This document shows positions 49,647 to 58,907 of a stretch of DNA of 64,000 nt, piece by piece. This DNA comes from Gammaproteobacteria bacterium (GTDB taxonomy: Bacteria; Pseudomonadota; Gammaproteobacteria; Thiotrichales; Thiotrichaceae): assembly GCA_018822845.1 (NCBI GenBank), contig JAHJJD010000063.1:1-64000 (forward strand), written 5' to 3'. Both the position numbers and the translations under genes were made by a program. Each line of letters begins with the position of its first letter. The stretch's first letter is position 1. The notes under the pieces were generated by a model. It was given only the letters and a program-made list of their open reading frames with translations. It did no database searches and was not told where the DNA came from.

Positions 49647-52600
49647 ATGCAAAGCAAGTACAGCAGCCTGTTTGCACGGATGTTTTTGCCTGGTTCGTTC
49701 GGTCTGGTCAGCAGGCAGGCAAGCCCAACAGTGTGGTCGTTGGTATTTCTGTGGTTGCTGCTTGTCCTTAGTCCTGGAGCTTTTGCGGCTGCTCCTGCCA
49801 TTAGCGGAATCCCATCCACTTCCATCAATGCAGGTAGTGCTTACAGCTTTACCCCTATCGCCAGCGATACGGATGGCGACAAACTGACGTTCAGTATTAC
49901 TGGTAAACCAGTATGGGCTGTGTTTGACAAGACGAAGGGGAGGCTGAGCGGGACACCCAAATCCACGAACGCAAAGACTTATAGCAATATCAAGATTCAG
50001 GTGTCTGACGGGCGCAATAAAACAACCCTGCCGGTTTTTTCCATTACGGTGCTTAATGCTGCTCCCACCATCAAGGGCAAGCCTGAGGGTAAAGTCAACG
50101 CAGGTGAGTCATACCTGTTTCTACCGGAGGTCAGCGACCCCAATAATGATACCTTGAGTTTCAGTATTACTGGCAAGCCAGCATGGGCAACATTTGATGC
50201 CCAAACAGGCAAGTTGAGTGGGAAGCCGGGGGCAGCTGATGTAAAGAGTTATAAAAACATCCGCATCAAGGTATCAGATGGCAAGGCAAGTGCGACACTG
50301 GCCGCTTTTGCTGTTGTGGTTGCTCCTGCCAGCGCGACAGTTACTGCTTGCAAGGTCAGTTACAAAGTCACCAGCCAGTGGGGGAACGGATTCACGGGTG
50401 ATGTCACCATTACCAATCTGGGTAGTACCTGGACAAACTGGACGGCGACATGGGACATGTTGGATGGGCAGAAAATTTCCGGCCTGTGGAATGGTAATGT
50501 CTCCCAGTCCGGTGCGTCCGTCAATGTCACAAATGCAAGCTGGAATGGCACTGTGGCTAACAATGCTTCTGCCCAGTTTGGTTTCAGCGCATCCCACACT
50601 GGCAGCAACAATATTCCGGTCAATGTCTCGGTTAACGGGGTACTGTGTTCCGGGAACCCATCTCCTCCGCCCCCACCGCCTCCACCGGTTGTTGCCTGTG
50701 ACGTGAAGTATACTCCGGTGTCGGAATGGGATACCGGCTATACCGCTGATGTTTCCATCAAGAATACCGGTGATGCCGTCAGTGACTGGACAGTCTCCTG
50801 GGATATGCCAGATGGACAGACAATTACCGGTATGTGGAATGGCAGTTACAAACAGGCGGCTGCCCATATTGACGTGACCCATGCAGGCTGGAACAAGAAT
50901 ATTGCCGCAGGTTCCTATATCCAGTTCGGCTTTAACGGTGTGCATCAGGCCATCAACCGCAGTCCGGGCAATATCAGTTTGAATGGCGTGAAATGTGACG
51001 GGCAAGTTGATCCAGCGCCGCCGCCGCCTCCATCCTGTGAAGTTAAATACCAGATTGAAAAAGACTGGTGGCAAGGTTTCACGGGCAAGGTCGACATCAA
51101 GAATACCGGTGTTGCCTGGAATGGCTGGACAACCACCTGGACGATGCCAACAGGGCAGGTTGTGACCGGGGGCTGGAACGCCAATATCACCCAAAGCGCT
51201 GACAAAGTGACGGCGACGCACGTTGATAGCAACAAGATTGTGCGTCAGGACGGCAGCATTTCCTTCGGTTTCAACGCTTCCCTGTCGGGTTTGAACATTG
51301 CACCGATTGATGTGGCAGTAAATGGCACTCGTTGCAAAGGCCAGCCTGACAAGCTGGTATTGCCACCCAAAGCACCCAGCCAGTTGCAAGGTACACTGGT
51401 GGACAATAATTACGTGGCGTTGACCTGGCTGGATAACAGCACCGATGAAGACAATATGGTGTTGATGCGTCGAGCCAATGGTGGCAGTTGGGCGGTATTG
51501 GCAACGTTGCCAGCGGATACAGTCAGCTATCAGGACAAGACACTGGAGGTGGGCATCACCTATGAGTATCAGTTGAAAGCGGTCAACGTATCCGGTTCGT
51601 CCGATTACACCAACACAGTCCGTGTCAAACGGCAGGATCGTACCGACATCCGTGCCGCCATGCTGGTGAACAACTGTGCATCCTGCCACGGTACGGATGG
51701 CTACAGTGCTGGCCCCGGTACGCCTTCCATTGCCGGTCTGGGCAAGAATTACCTGATCCGCACCATGAAGGCGTACCGGACGGGTGAACGCGCTTCCAGC
51801 GTTATGGGGCGTGTTGCCAAGGGTTACACCGATACACAAATTGAGCGCATGGCCGATTACCTGTCCAAACAACCATTCAAGGCTGCCGCGCAAACTACCG
51901 TGCAGGAACTGGTCAACCGTGGCAAGGCCGTGCATGAAAGCAATTGCGTGTTCTGCCATGCCGGAACCGGCAATGACCCAACCCTGACCGGTACACGTCT
52001 GGATGGGCAGTGGGCAACCTACCTGCATGCCACGCTGGAAGATTACTACCTTGGTCGTAGCAGCAATGCCCCCAGCGGAATGGCAACGCAGATGACCGAC
52101 CTTAAATCCCTGTTCGGCGATGATGTATTGCTGGCCTTGGCGCAATACTACGCTGCCGATGCCAGCGCAAAAGCAGGAGGGAATACGGGGGGTGATGACA
52201 CTGGCGGAGGTGACAGCGGAGGCGGAGACACTGGTGGCGGTTCAACAGGTAGTGCCCCAACTGCGCCAACCACACCTACGGCTACCGCAGTCGATAACAG
52301 CAAGGTCAATCTGGGCTGGCAAGATAATAGTGGCAATGAAACAGGTTTCCGTGTCGAACGCCGTTCCGCAGGGGGAAGTGATGGCGACTGGGTAACCATT
52401 GCAGAGCTGGGCAGTAATACCCAGGTTTATGCTGATGCCAGCGTAGCAATGGGCATGGGCTATGACTACCGCATATCCGCTTTCAATGCGGTGGGTAGTA
52501 CGTCGGGTGAAATCGTGAGCGTGACCTTGCAGACAGTGCTGCAATACGGGCAGACCCAATACCAGCGTCAGGGGTGTGCAAGCTGCCACGGTGCGGATGG

Positions 52601-54317
52601 CAAAGGTGGTTTCACCAAAGTGGATCTGACGAAGTACACGGCAGCCGATTTGGGCAATCTGGGCAATATCATCCGTGACACCATGCCACCCGGCAATCCG
52701 GGTGCGTGTACTGGCAACTGTGCGACATCGGTTGCTTCCTACATCATTGATGTACTCGTGCCTGCTGCTGGTAGTGGCGGCGGTGGCGGCACTCAGGCTT
52801 GTGAAGGCACGCCACCTGCCGGAATCCGCAGCTTGCGCTTGCTGACCCGTCTGGAATACCAGAACACTGTCAACGACCTGTTCGGCCTGAGCCTGAATCT
52901 GGTCAACAGCCTGCCGGATGAAAACCAGGTCGGTGGTTTCGACAACAACATTGAGCAGAACCAGGTATCCAGCCTGCGTATGGATGCCTACCTCACCCAG
53001 GCGGAAAAAGTGGCTGCGCAAGCAGTACAGGATAGCTGGAACAAGATCATGCCATGCAGCCAGCAGGACTTGGCTTGCGGTCGCCAGTTCATCCAGACCT
53101 TCGGCAAGCGTGCTTTCCGGCGTCCACTGGCTACGGCAGAGGTGGATACTTTCGCTGCCAACTTCAGTGGCGTGGCGTTCCGTGATGCGGTGGAAAAGAC
53201 GGTGATGACCATGCTGGTGTCGCCCAGCTTCCTGTACCGTTCCGAGTTGGGCGAATTGCAGGCGGATGGAACCTACAAGCTCACCCCGTATGAGGTAGCC
53301 AGCAGCCTGTCCTACCTGTTCTGGGGTTCTATGCCGGATGACGCCCTGTTCCAGGCGGCTGACAATAATGCGCTGGATACGCCAGCACAACGCATCAGTC
53401 AGGCATCACGCTTGCTGGCAGCGTCACGCAGCCGTCAGCAGGTCGGTAACTTCGTGGGGCAATGGCTGTTGAGGGGTAGCCCGTACAGTCTGCCAGCCAA
53501 GGATGCGACGGTTTACCCGGCCTATACCGATGCCGTGAAAGCAGCGTTGTCGCAGGAGTTGATCAACTTCTTCAACTACGTGACGTTTGATTCCACTCAG
53601 ACCTTCCGCGAGCTGTATACAGCGGATTACGTGATTGCCAACAAGACATTGGCGGATTTCTATCACCTGAGTGGGCCGACCGGCAGTGCGTTTGAGAAAA
53701 CGCCGGTAACAGACGGTACCCGTACCGGCTTGTTGACCTTGGGTTCAGTGCTGGCACGTTATTCCAACAGTAATGAATCGCATCCGTTCAAGCGTGGGCG
53801 TTTCTTCTTCGAGCGCGTGCTATGCCATGATTTGCCGGAGCCTGCCAACTTCGGTCTGGTGCAACCGCCTGACCCTGATCCGAACATGACCACGCGGCAA
53901 CGTTTTGATTTCCACAGCAAGTCGTTTTCGAGCTGCTATAGCTGCCACCAGTATCTGGATGGCCCCGGCTTTGGCTTCGAGAACTACGACGGTGCAGGCC
54001 AGTTCCGCCAGTTGGAAAACGGCAACCCGATCAGTGCCAGCGCCATCCTGCGTGGTATGGAAAGCTATACACCGGATGAGGAAATCACCTTCAACGACCT
54101 CAACCACTTGAGCCAGTTGGCAGCAGATAGCCCGACCGCAGCACAATGCGTGGCGCGGCAATATTACCGTTACACCACCGGGCATCAGGAAACGGCGGCA
54201 GACCAGTGTGCGCTGGACAGTTACCTGCAAACCTACAAGGACAATGGCTACAACCTGCAAACCATGTTGCTCAGCATTGTCAATGCACCCAACTTCACTT
54301 CGCGTCGGGCGCAATAA
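49647..54317 (+). CDS. Secreted multidomain protein: Ig-like, CBM2-like x3, FnIII, cytochrome c and Planctomycete-type (DUF1587/1595/1592/1588/1585) domains
   Basis: A 1556-residue protein from ATG 49647 (GAGGAA RBS). Long signal peptide to about 48. Two putative Ig-like repeats (about 49-230) share DKLTFSITGKPVWAVFD/TLSFSITGKPAWATFD. Three CBM2-like modules start near 233, 350 and 462 (WGNGFTGDVTITN, then FGFSASHTG), separated by Pro runs. FnIII modules lie near 573-659 and 871-959. Haem motifs CxxCH are at about 677 (CASCH), 767 (CVFCH), 977 (CASCH) and 1430 (CYSCH). From about 1059 come DUF1587 (RLLTRLEYQNTVNDLFGL), DUF1595 (GKRAFRRPL), DUF1592 (LTPYEVASSLSYLFWGSMPD), DUF1588 (SVLARYSNSNESHPFKRGRF) and DUF1585. 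First gene of an operon with DUF1552 and FccB-like genes. Reads as a cellulose- or chitin-binding redox protein; substrate unknown. Confidence 0.88.
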   Translation: MQSKYSSLFARMFLPGSFGLVSRQASPTVWSLVFLWLLLVLSPGAFAAAPAISGIPSTSINAGSAYSFTPIASDTDGDKLTFSITGKPVWAVFDKTKGRLSGTPKSTNAKTYSNIKIQVSDGRNKTTLPVFSITVLNAAPTIKGKPEGKVNAGESYLFLPEVSDPNNDTLSFSITGKPAWATFDAQTGKLSGKPGAADVKSYKNIRIKVSDGKASATLAAFAVVVAPASATVTACKVSYKVTSQWGNGFTGDVTITNLGSTWTNWTATWDMLDGQKISGLWNGNVSQSGASVNVTNASWNGTVANNASAQFGFSASHTGSNNIPVNVSVNGVLCSGNPSPPPPPPPPVVACDVKYTPVSEWDTGYTADVSIKNTGDAVSDWTVSWDMPDGQTITGMWNGSYKQAAAHIDVTHAGWNKNIAAGSYIQFGFNGVHQAINRSPGNISLNGVKCDGQVDPAPPPPPSCEVKYQIEKDWWQGFTGKVDIKNTGVAWNGWTTTWTMPTGQVVTGGWNANITQSADKVTATHVDSNKIVRQDGSISFGFNASLSGLNIAPIDVAVNGTRCKGQPDKLVLPPKAPSQLQGTLVDNNYVALTWLDNSTDEDNMVLMRRANGGSWAVLATLPADTVSYQDKTLEVGITYEYQLKAVNVSGSSDYTNTVRVKRQDRTDIRAAMLVNNCASCHGTDGYSAGPGTPSIAGLGKNYLIRTMKAYRTGERASSVMGRVAKGYTDTQIERMADYLSKQPFKAAAQTTVQELVNRGKAVHESNCVFCHAGTGNDPTLTGTRLDGQWATYLHATLEDYYLGRSSNAPSGMATQMTDLKSLFGDDVLLALAQYYAADASAKAGGNTGGDDTGGGDSGGGDTGGGSTGSAPTAPTTPTATAVDNSKVNLGWQDNSGNETGFRVERRSAGGSDGDWVTIAELGSNTQVYADASVAMGMGYDYRISAFNAVGSTSGEIVSVTLQTVLQYGQTQYQRQGCASCHGADGKGGFTKVDLTKYTAADLGNLGNIIRDTMPPGNPGACTGNCATSVASYIIDVLVPAAGSGGGGGTQACEGTPPAGIRSLRLLTRLEYQNTVNDLFGLSLNLVNSLPDENQVGGFDNNIEQNQVSSLRMDAYLTQAEKVAAQAVQDSWNKIMPCSQQDLACGRQFIQTFGKRAFRRPLATAEVDTFAANFSGVAFRDAVEKTVMTMLVSPSFLYRSELGELQADGTYKLTPYEVASSLSYLFWGSMPDDALFQAADNNALDTPAQRISQASRLLAASRSRQQVGNFVGQWLLRGSPYSLPAKDATVYPAYTDAVKAALSQELINFFNYVTFDSTQTFRELYTADYVIANKTLADFYHLSGPTGSAFEKTPVTDGTRTGLLTLGSVLARYSNSNESHPFKRGRFFFERVLCHDLPEPANFGLVQPPDPDPNMTTRQRFDFHSKSFSSCYSCHQYLDGPGFGFENYDGAGQFRQLENGNPISASAILRGMESYTPDEEITFNDLNHLSQLAADSPTAAQCVARQYYRYTTGHQETAADQCALDSYLQTYKDNGYNLQTMLLSIVNAPNFTSRRAQ

Positions 54318-54329
54318 GGGGATCATGAC

Positions 54330-55601
54330 ATGAGCATCCATCAAGAACGCCGCAATTTCATGAAATGGGTCGCTGCTGCCGGGTTGGGCGCAGCCGCCCT
54401 GCCGTTTGCCAGCATGGCGTATGCTGGTGAAGCACCGCGTCGCGCCATTTTCGTGTTCTTCCCTGACGGGATGCGCCCGGAACACTGGCACGCCGTAGGC
54501 ACGGGCACGAGCTTTACCTTGCCGCAAATGACCGCACCACTGGAGCGGGTACGCCAGCATTGCGTCTTCTTAAGCGGTGTGGACATGAAAGGCCCCGGTT
54601 CCACCCACGAAGGCGGTACGCTGAAACTGCTGACCGGGGCAGATGGCATGTCATCCGACAAGGCAGTGTCGCTGGATTATTATCTGGCGCAAGCATTCAA
54701 GAGCCAGACAGTGCGCCCGCACCTGAACCTCACCATCGTACCGACCTGGGGTGTTACCGCCATTACCTATGACAACAATGGTGTACAGGTATTGCCGGAA
54801 CCCAACCCGTTGGCAGCGTTTGAATCGCTGTTCGGCAGCAACGCGCAAAGCAATTTCATTGCCCAGCGCCGTCTGAGTGTGCTGGATGCCTCCCTTGCCG
54901 AACTGAATGCCCTGCGCAGCAAACTGGGGGTGGTGGAAAGGACCAAGCTGGAAACCCATACCGAATCCATCCGTGAACTGGAGCAGCGTCTTAATGCTAA
55001 TGCGGGGGCGTGTGCAGCGTGGAATTTCAACCCGACCGGTTTTTCGGTTGATCCGAAAAAAGGCTATTGGCAGGGCGCGGAATACCGTGACCCATACAAG
55101 ATGGGTGTTATCAGCGACTTGCAGCGGGATATTGCCGTCCATGCGCTCGCCTGTGATTTGACCCGTGTTGTCACCCTGAAGTGGTCACAGGGAGTAAATG
55201 AAAACCTCATCCCTGAATCGGGTAGCAGCATGACTTGCCACGGCGCATCGCATGCGGGAGGGGAAGACTTCATCAGGATCAAGGCATGGTATACCGAACA
55301 TCTGGCGCGGCTGGTGGCCCAGCTTGCCAGTGTCCCGGAAGGCAATGGTACCTTGCTGGACAACACCGTTATTTTCGTTGGCAGCGATCTGGCGCACGGT
55401 GGCTGGCACAACCATGGCGACATGCCGTTCATCCTTGCGGGTGGTCATGCTGCGGGCATCAGCGGCGGGCGTAGCCTCAAATTCAGTGGTACGCCACACA
55501 ACAAGATTCTGGTGTCCATCGCCCAGTTCATGGGCATGAACATCAACAGTTTCGGAACACAAGACAGCAATCCGGGGCCACTGCCCGGTTTGATCGGTTA
55601 G
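54330..55601 (+). CDS. DUF1552-family protein, Tat-exported, alkaline-phosphatase-like fold
   Basis: A 423-residue protein with a Tat signal (ERRNFMKWVAAAGLGAAALPFASMAYA). IFVFFPDGMRPEHWH, FLSGVDMKGPG, HEGGTLKLLTG and VIFVGSDLAHGGWHNHGDMPF fit DUF1552, a branch of the alkaline phosphatase/sulfatase superfamily that is nearly always encoded beside DUF1592/1588 proteins, as here (12 bp downstream). Catalysis has not been established for the family. Folded export by Tat suggests a bound metal or cofactor. Confidence 0.9.
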   Translation: MSIHQERRNFMKWVAAAGLGAAALPFASMAYAGEAPRRAIFVFFPDGMRPEHWHAVGTGTSFTLPQMTAPLERVRQHCVFLSGVDMKGPGSTHEGGTLKLLTGADGMSSDKAVSLDYYLAQAFKSQTVRPHLNLTIVPTWGVTAITYDNNGVQVLPEPNPLAAFESLFGSNAQSNFIAQRRLSVLDASLAELNALRSKLGVVERTKLETHTESIRELEQRLNANAGACAAWNFNPTGFSVDPKKGYWQGAEYRDPYKMGVISDLQRDIAVHALACDLTRVVTLKWSQGVNENLIPESGSSMTCHGASHAGGEDFIRIKAWYTEHLARLVAQLASVPEGNGTLLDNTVIFVGSDLAHGGWHNHGDMPFILAGGHAAGISGGRSLKFSGTPHNKILVSIAQFMGMNINSFGTQDSNPGPLPGLIG

Positions 55602-55610
55602 GAGCAGACC

Positions 55611-56921
55611 ATGATGGATACTCACAACATCCGCCGCAGGACATTCCTGAAAACCCTGGCAGCCGGTGCAGCCGCCAGTGCGTTTGGCTTTCCGGCGATT
55701 GTCGGGGCTGCTGGTCAGCGTGTGGTGGTGGTCGGGGGAGGAACCGGCGGGGCAACCGTTGCCAAATACCTGCGCCGCCTCGACAATACGCTGGATGTGA
55801 CCCTGATCGAAAAGAATGCGATTTACACCACCTGTTACATGAGCAACGAGGTGTTGAGCGGGGATCGCACCCTGGAATCGCTGCAATTCAACTACGATGG
55901 CCTGAAAGCGCACGGCGTCAAGATCGTCACCGATGAAGTCACCGGCATTGATTACAACGGCAAGCTGGTACTGACCAAGGGTGGCATCAGCTACCCGTAT
56001 GACCGCTGCGTGGTGTCGCCGGGGATTGATTTCAAATACGACGCGATTGCCGGGTACAGCGAAGCGGCGATTGAAACGGTTCCTCATGCGTGGAAAGCGG
56101 GGCCGCAAACCCTGGTGTTGCGTGACCAGCTACAGGCGATGCCTAACGGTGGCACAGTAGTGATTGCCGCGCCGCCTAACCCTTATCGTTGCCCGCCAGC
56201 ACCGTATGAACGTGCCAGCCAGATTGCTTATTACTTGAAACAGCACAAGCCCAATTCCAAGGTCATTATTCTTGACCCCAAAACCAGCTTCACCAAACAG
56301 GCGTTGTTTGAACAGGCATGGACCGAGCTTTATGGTTACAAGACTGACAATGCCATACTCGAATGGTGGTCGGGGGACACCAAGGCTGCCGGGGTAGTGG
56401 AAGTGGATGTTGGTTCAAAAACCGCCATTACCCAGTTCGGCGATCGTGTGCAAGGTACGGTGCTGAATGTGATTCCGCCGCAAAAGGCTGGCAAGCTGGC
56501 GTTCGATGCCGGTTTGGTGGATGCCACCGGCTGGTGTCCGGTAGATAAGCTGACCTTTGAATCTACCTTACATCCGCATGTGCATGTGATCGGCGATGCG
56601 TGCATGGCGGATTCCTTACCCAAATCCGGTTTTGCAGCCAATTCGGAAGCCAAGGTATGTGCATCTGCCATCCACGCCCTGCTGAATGGGCTGGAACTGG
56701 AAAGCCCGTCATTTTCCAACGGCTGCTACAGTCTGGTCGGCAAGGATTACGCAATTTCGGTGGTGGGTGTGTATCGCTTGTCGGATGATGGCAAGCTGGT
56801 GGAAAGCATTCCGGGCAGTGGTGGCGTTTCTTCCGCTACGGCTACTGCCCAGGATCGTTTGTTTGATGCCAGCTATGCGTATAGCTGGTACAACAATTTT
56901 ACGCAGGATGTATTCCGCTAA
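55611..56921 (+). CDS. FccB-like flavoprotein (flavocytochrome c sulfide dehydrogenase flavin subunit family), Tat-exported
   Basis: A 436-residue protein with Tat signal RRRTFLKTLAAGAAASAFG, then the FAD Rossmann motif VVVVGGGTGGATVAKYLRRL. All three family cysteines are present: C75 in IYTTCYMSNEVLSG (covalent 8-alpha-S-cysteinyl FAD in FccB), C194 in RCPPAPYERAS and C309 in GWCPVDKLTFES, the redox disulfide pair that attacks sulfide. HVIGDACMADSLPKSGFAANSEAKV closes the FAD site. No fccA cytochrome subunit is adjacent; the haem-bearing 49647 protein is the obvious electron partner. It may oxidise sulfide or another thiol/substrate. Starts 9 bp after DUF1552. Confidence 0.88.
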   Translation: MMDTHNIRRRTFLKTLAAGAAASAFGFPAIVGAAGQRVVVVGGGTGGATVAKYLRRLDNTLDVTLIEKNAIYTTCYMSNEVLSGDRTLESLQFNYDGLKAHGVKIVTDEVTGIDYNGKLVLTKGGISYPYDRCVVSPGIDFKYDAIAGYSEAAIETVPHAWKAGPQTLVLRDQLQAMPNGGTVVIAAPPNPYRCPPAPYERASQIAYYLKQHKPNSKVIILDPKTSFTKQALFEQAWTELYGYKTDNAILEWWSGDTKAAGVVEVDVGSKTAITQFGDRVQGTVLNVIPPQKAGKLAFDAGLVDATGWCPVDKLTFESTLHPHVHVIGDACMADSLPKSGFAANSEAKVCASAIHALLNGLELESPSFSNGCYSLVGKDYAISVVGVYRLSDDGKLVESIPGSGGVSSATATAQDRLFDASYAYSWYNNFTQDVFR

Positions 56922-56941
56922 TACACCCTGCTGTTGTTCCT

Positions 56942-57139
56942 TCAACTGTTGCCCGGCGTGACTTCAATGCGGGCAATTTCCCCGTTGTCATCAATGCGGA
57001 TGAGCAGGGCTATCGGGTTGCAGCAAACCTGACAATCTTCGTAATAATCCTGGCTGCCGCCAGTCACGTCGATTTCAGTGGGAAATTCCGAATAGCAGTA
57101 AGGGCAGGTAATGTTGGTGTAGCTTAGGGCCTGCGACAT
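56942..57139 (-). CDS. CPXCG-motif cysteine-rich protein
   Basis: A 65-residue zinc-ribbon-like protein with NITCPYCYSEF and YEDCQVCCNPI, the four Cys of the CPXCG family, and an acidic RIDDNGEIARIEV strand. I start it at 57139 with GGAGG upstream. Found near many genes; function unknown. Follows hemW by 5 bp. Confidence 0.85.
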   Translation of the reverse strand: MSQALSYTNITCPYCYSEFPTEIDVTGGSQDYYEDCQVCCNPIALLIRIDDNGEIARIEVTPGNS

Positions 57140-57144
57140 GATGA

Positions 57145-58293
57145 CTAATCCTCCAGAAAGAGTTGAATAACCTCGTTCAGGAACAGCCAGCCGGTTTCTG
57201 TCGGTCGGATACACTCAACGTCCACACTCAACAAACCGCGCTGCACAGCCTGATCCAGCCCCGCCTTGAGGTGATGGAATGGCAGACCGGTGCGTTCGGT
57301 GAACAAACCGGGGGGGAAGCCCTCCCGCAAGCGCAGGGCATTCAGCATGAATTCAAAGCCCAGATCGGCAGGGGTAAGTGTTTGCTCACCGCTGCGAGCT
57401 GAGCCTTGCATGGCTTGCTGCATGTACTCTGCGGGTTGCCGGTATTTGTGATAGCGGATAATGCTGGCTTCTACAGGATTTGTTGTTTTGCCATGTGCAC
57501 CAGCACCGATAGCCACGTAATCACCAAATTCCCAGTAGTTCCGGTTATGCCTGCACTCGAAACCCGGTCTGGCATAGGCGGAAACTTCATATTGAGCATA
57601 GCATGAACTTTTGATGAATTGTTGTCCGTTTAACTGAATGTCCGCGACCAAATCATCGTCGGGAAGGATCGGTGGCTGTTTGTAAAATAGCGTGTTCGGT
57701 TCCAGCGTCAGTTGGTACCACGACAGGTGGGTGGGTTGCAGTTCCATAGCCTGCTGCAAATCCTGCATGGCTTCCTCCAGCGTTTGCTGCGGCAGGCCAA
57801 ACATCAGGTCGAGGTTGAAGTTGTCGAAACCGGCAGTGCGGGCGATGTCGGCGGCGCGCAAGGCTTCGTCGCGGTTATGTACGCGCCCCAGTGCTTGCAA
57901 ATGCTGCGGGTTGAAACTCTGGATGCCAACGGAAAGCCGATTGATGCCCGCTTGCCGGAAACCCCGGAATTTTTCCTGCTCGAAAGTGCCGGGGTTGGCT
58001 TCCATGGTCACTTCGATATTGGGGCGGAATGGCAGCAGGGCGCGGATGCCGCTGAGCAGTTCGTCGATGCTTTCCGCGCTGAACAGGCTGGGGGTGCCGC
58101 CACCGATAAAGATGGATTCCAGCCTGCGCCCCCAGATGTGCGGCAGTTCGCTGGCAAGATCGGTCAGCAGCGCCTGCACGTATTGCTTTTCCGGCAAGCC
58201 GCTGGACGCATGGTGCGAGTTGAAGTCGCAGTAGGGGCACTTGCGGATGCACCAGGGGATGTGGATGTAGAGGGAAAGGGGGATGTGGGTCAT
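57145..58293 (-). CDS. hemW: HemW-type radical SAM heme chaperone
   Basis: A 382-residue radical SAM protein. The cluster motif is CIRKCPYCDF (CxxxCxxC), followed by IFIGGGTPSLFSAE, VTMEANPGTFE and RLSVGIQSFN. The HemN-type fourth Cys extension (CNxC) is absent, and the C-terminal HemW domain (LNALRLREGFPPGLFTERTG) is present. HemW delivers haem to membrane proteins and is not a coproporphyrinogen dehydrogenase. Its ATG overlaps the DUF4276 stop. Confidence 0.93.
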   Translation of the reverse strand: MTHIPLSLYIHIPWCIRKCPYCDFNSHHASSGLPEKQYVQALLTDLASELPHIWGRRLESIFIGGGTPSLFSAESIDELLSGIRALLPFRPNIEVTMEANPGTFEQEKFRGFRQAGINRLSVGIQSFNPQHLQALGRVHNRDEALRAADIARTAGFDNFNLDLMFGLPQQTLEEAMQDLQQAMELQPTHLSWYQLTLEPNTLFYKQPPILPDDDLVADIQLNGQQFIKSSCYAQYEVSAYARPGFECRHNRNYWEFGDYVAIGAGAHGKTTNPVEASIIRYHKYRQPAEYMQQAMQGSARSGEQTLTPADLGFEFMLNALRLREGFPPGLFTERTGLPFHHLKAGLDQAVQRGLLSVDVECIRPTETGWLFLNEVIQLFLED

Positions 58294-58907
58294 GGGCTTT
58301 CCATATGTCTGGTAACAAGCTCATGGATTCTTTTTTGGGCGCGTGCGAGACTAGGGGCGCACTCGGCTGCTGTTAGGGGATCCCAATGATTGTTTACATA
58401 CCGTATCAACTCGGTATTGTAACCAAGACCAACTGGGCTGTGTGATTTGCTAGAAGGAAGTATTTCCGCTTTTAGATTACGTTTTTTACTGCGTCTCACT
58501 AGATTTAACAAATGTTGCTTGGGATCAGAAAGGTTCTCTGGTTCATTAGGAACCAAGGTGATGGGAATATCTAGCCAGTTTGCGAATGCTTGCCGATCGG
58601 CTAATAACCATGCCTCGATTTCACGTACTACTACACGGAACAAGAGATCTTCGGATAAAGACAGCCCCTGCTGCCAACTCTGTATAAAGTCCAATACACA
58701 ATTTGCTTTATCTAAATCGGTTAGTAACAACACGGGTGTAACCTTGGCTGCGAGCTGATTAAATTTTGATAGATTTCTTTTCAAATAGCCAAAACCACTA
58801 TTCCCCAGTCGCTGAGTTATCTGGAATGGCTGTCTTGATGTGCTTAGTAATTTTTCAGCCACGGCCTCGGATAGTGCATCTTCTATAGCCAGACAAATAT
58901 GGTTCAT
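58290..58907 (-). CDS. DUF4276-family TOPRIM-like protein (putative defence effector)
   Basis: A 205-residue protein reading like DUF4276: Glu near the N-terminus in CLAIEDALSEAVAEKLL, a DxD in PVLLLTDLDKANC, and FRVVVREIEAWLLADR. These fit the acidic triad of a TOPRIM fold, as in OLD-family nucleases and the effectors of two-gene AAA/TOPRIM defence systems. Starts one base inside the stop of the AAA ATPase, a typical pairing. AT-richer than the neighbours. Overlaps hemW at its 3' end. Confidence 0.72.
   Translation of the reverse strand: MNHICLAIEDALSEAVAEKLLSTSRQPFQITQRLGNSGFGYLKRNLSKFNQLAAKVTPVLLLTDLDKANCVLDFIQSWQQGLSLSEDLLFRVVVREIEAWLLADRQAFANWLDIPITLVPNEPENLSDPKQHLLNLVRRSKKRNLKAEILPSSKSHSPVGLGYNTELIRYVNNHWDPLTAAECAPSLARAQKRIHELVTRHMESP

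Noticed and set aside
50274-52145. 623-residue ORF on the minus strand
   Set aside because: Antisense of the CBM2/haem protein; long because of codon bias on the coding strand; no signal peptide, domain or RBS.
52242-53390. 382-residue minus-strand ORF
   Set aside because: Antisense shadow of the same large gene, no recognisable motif.
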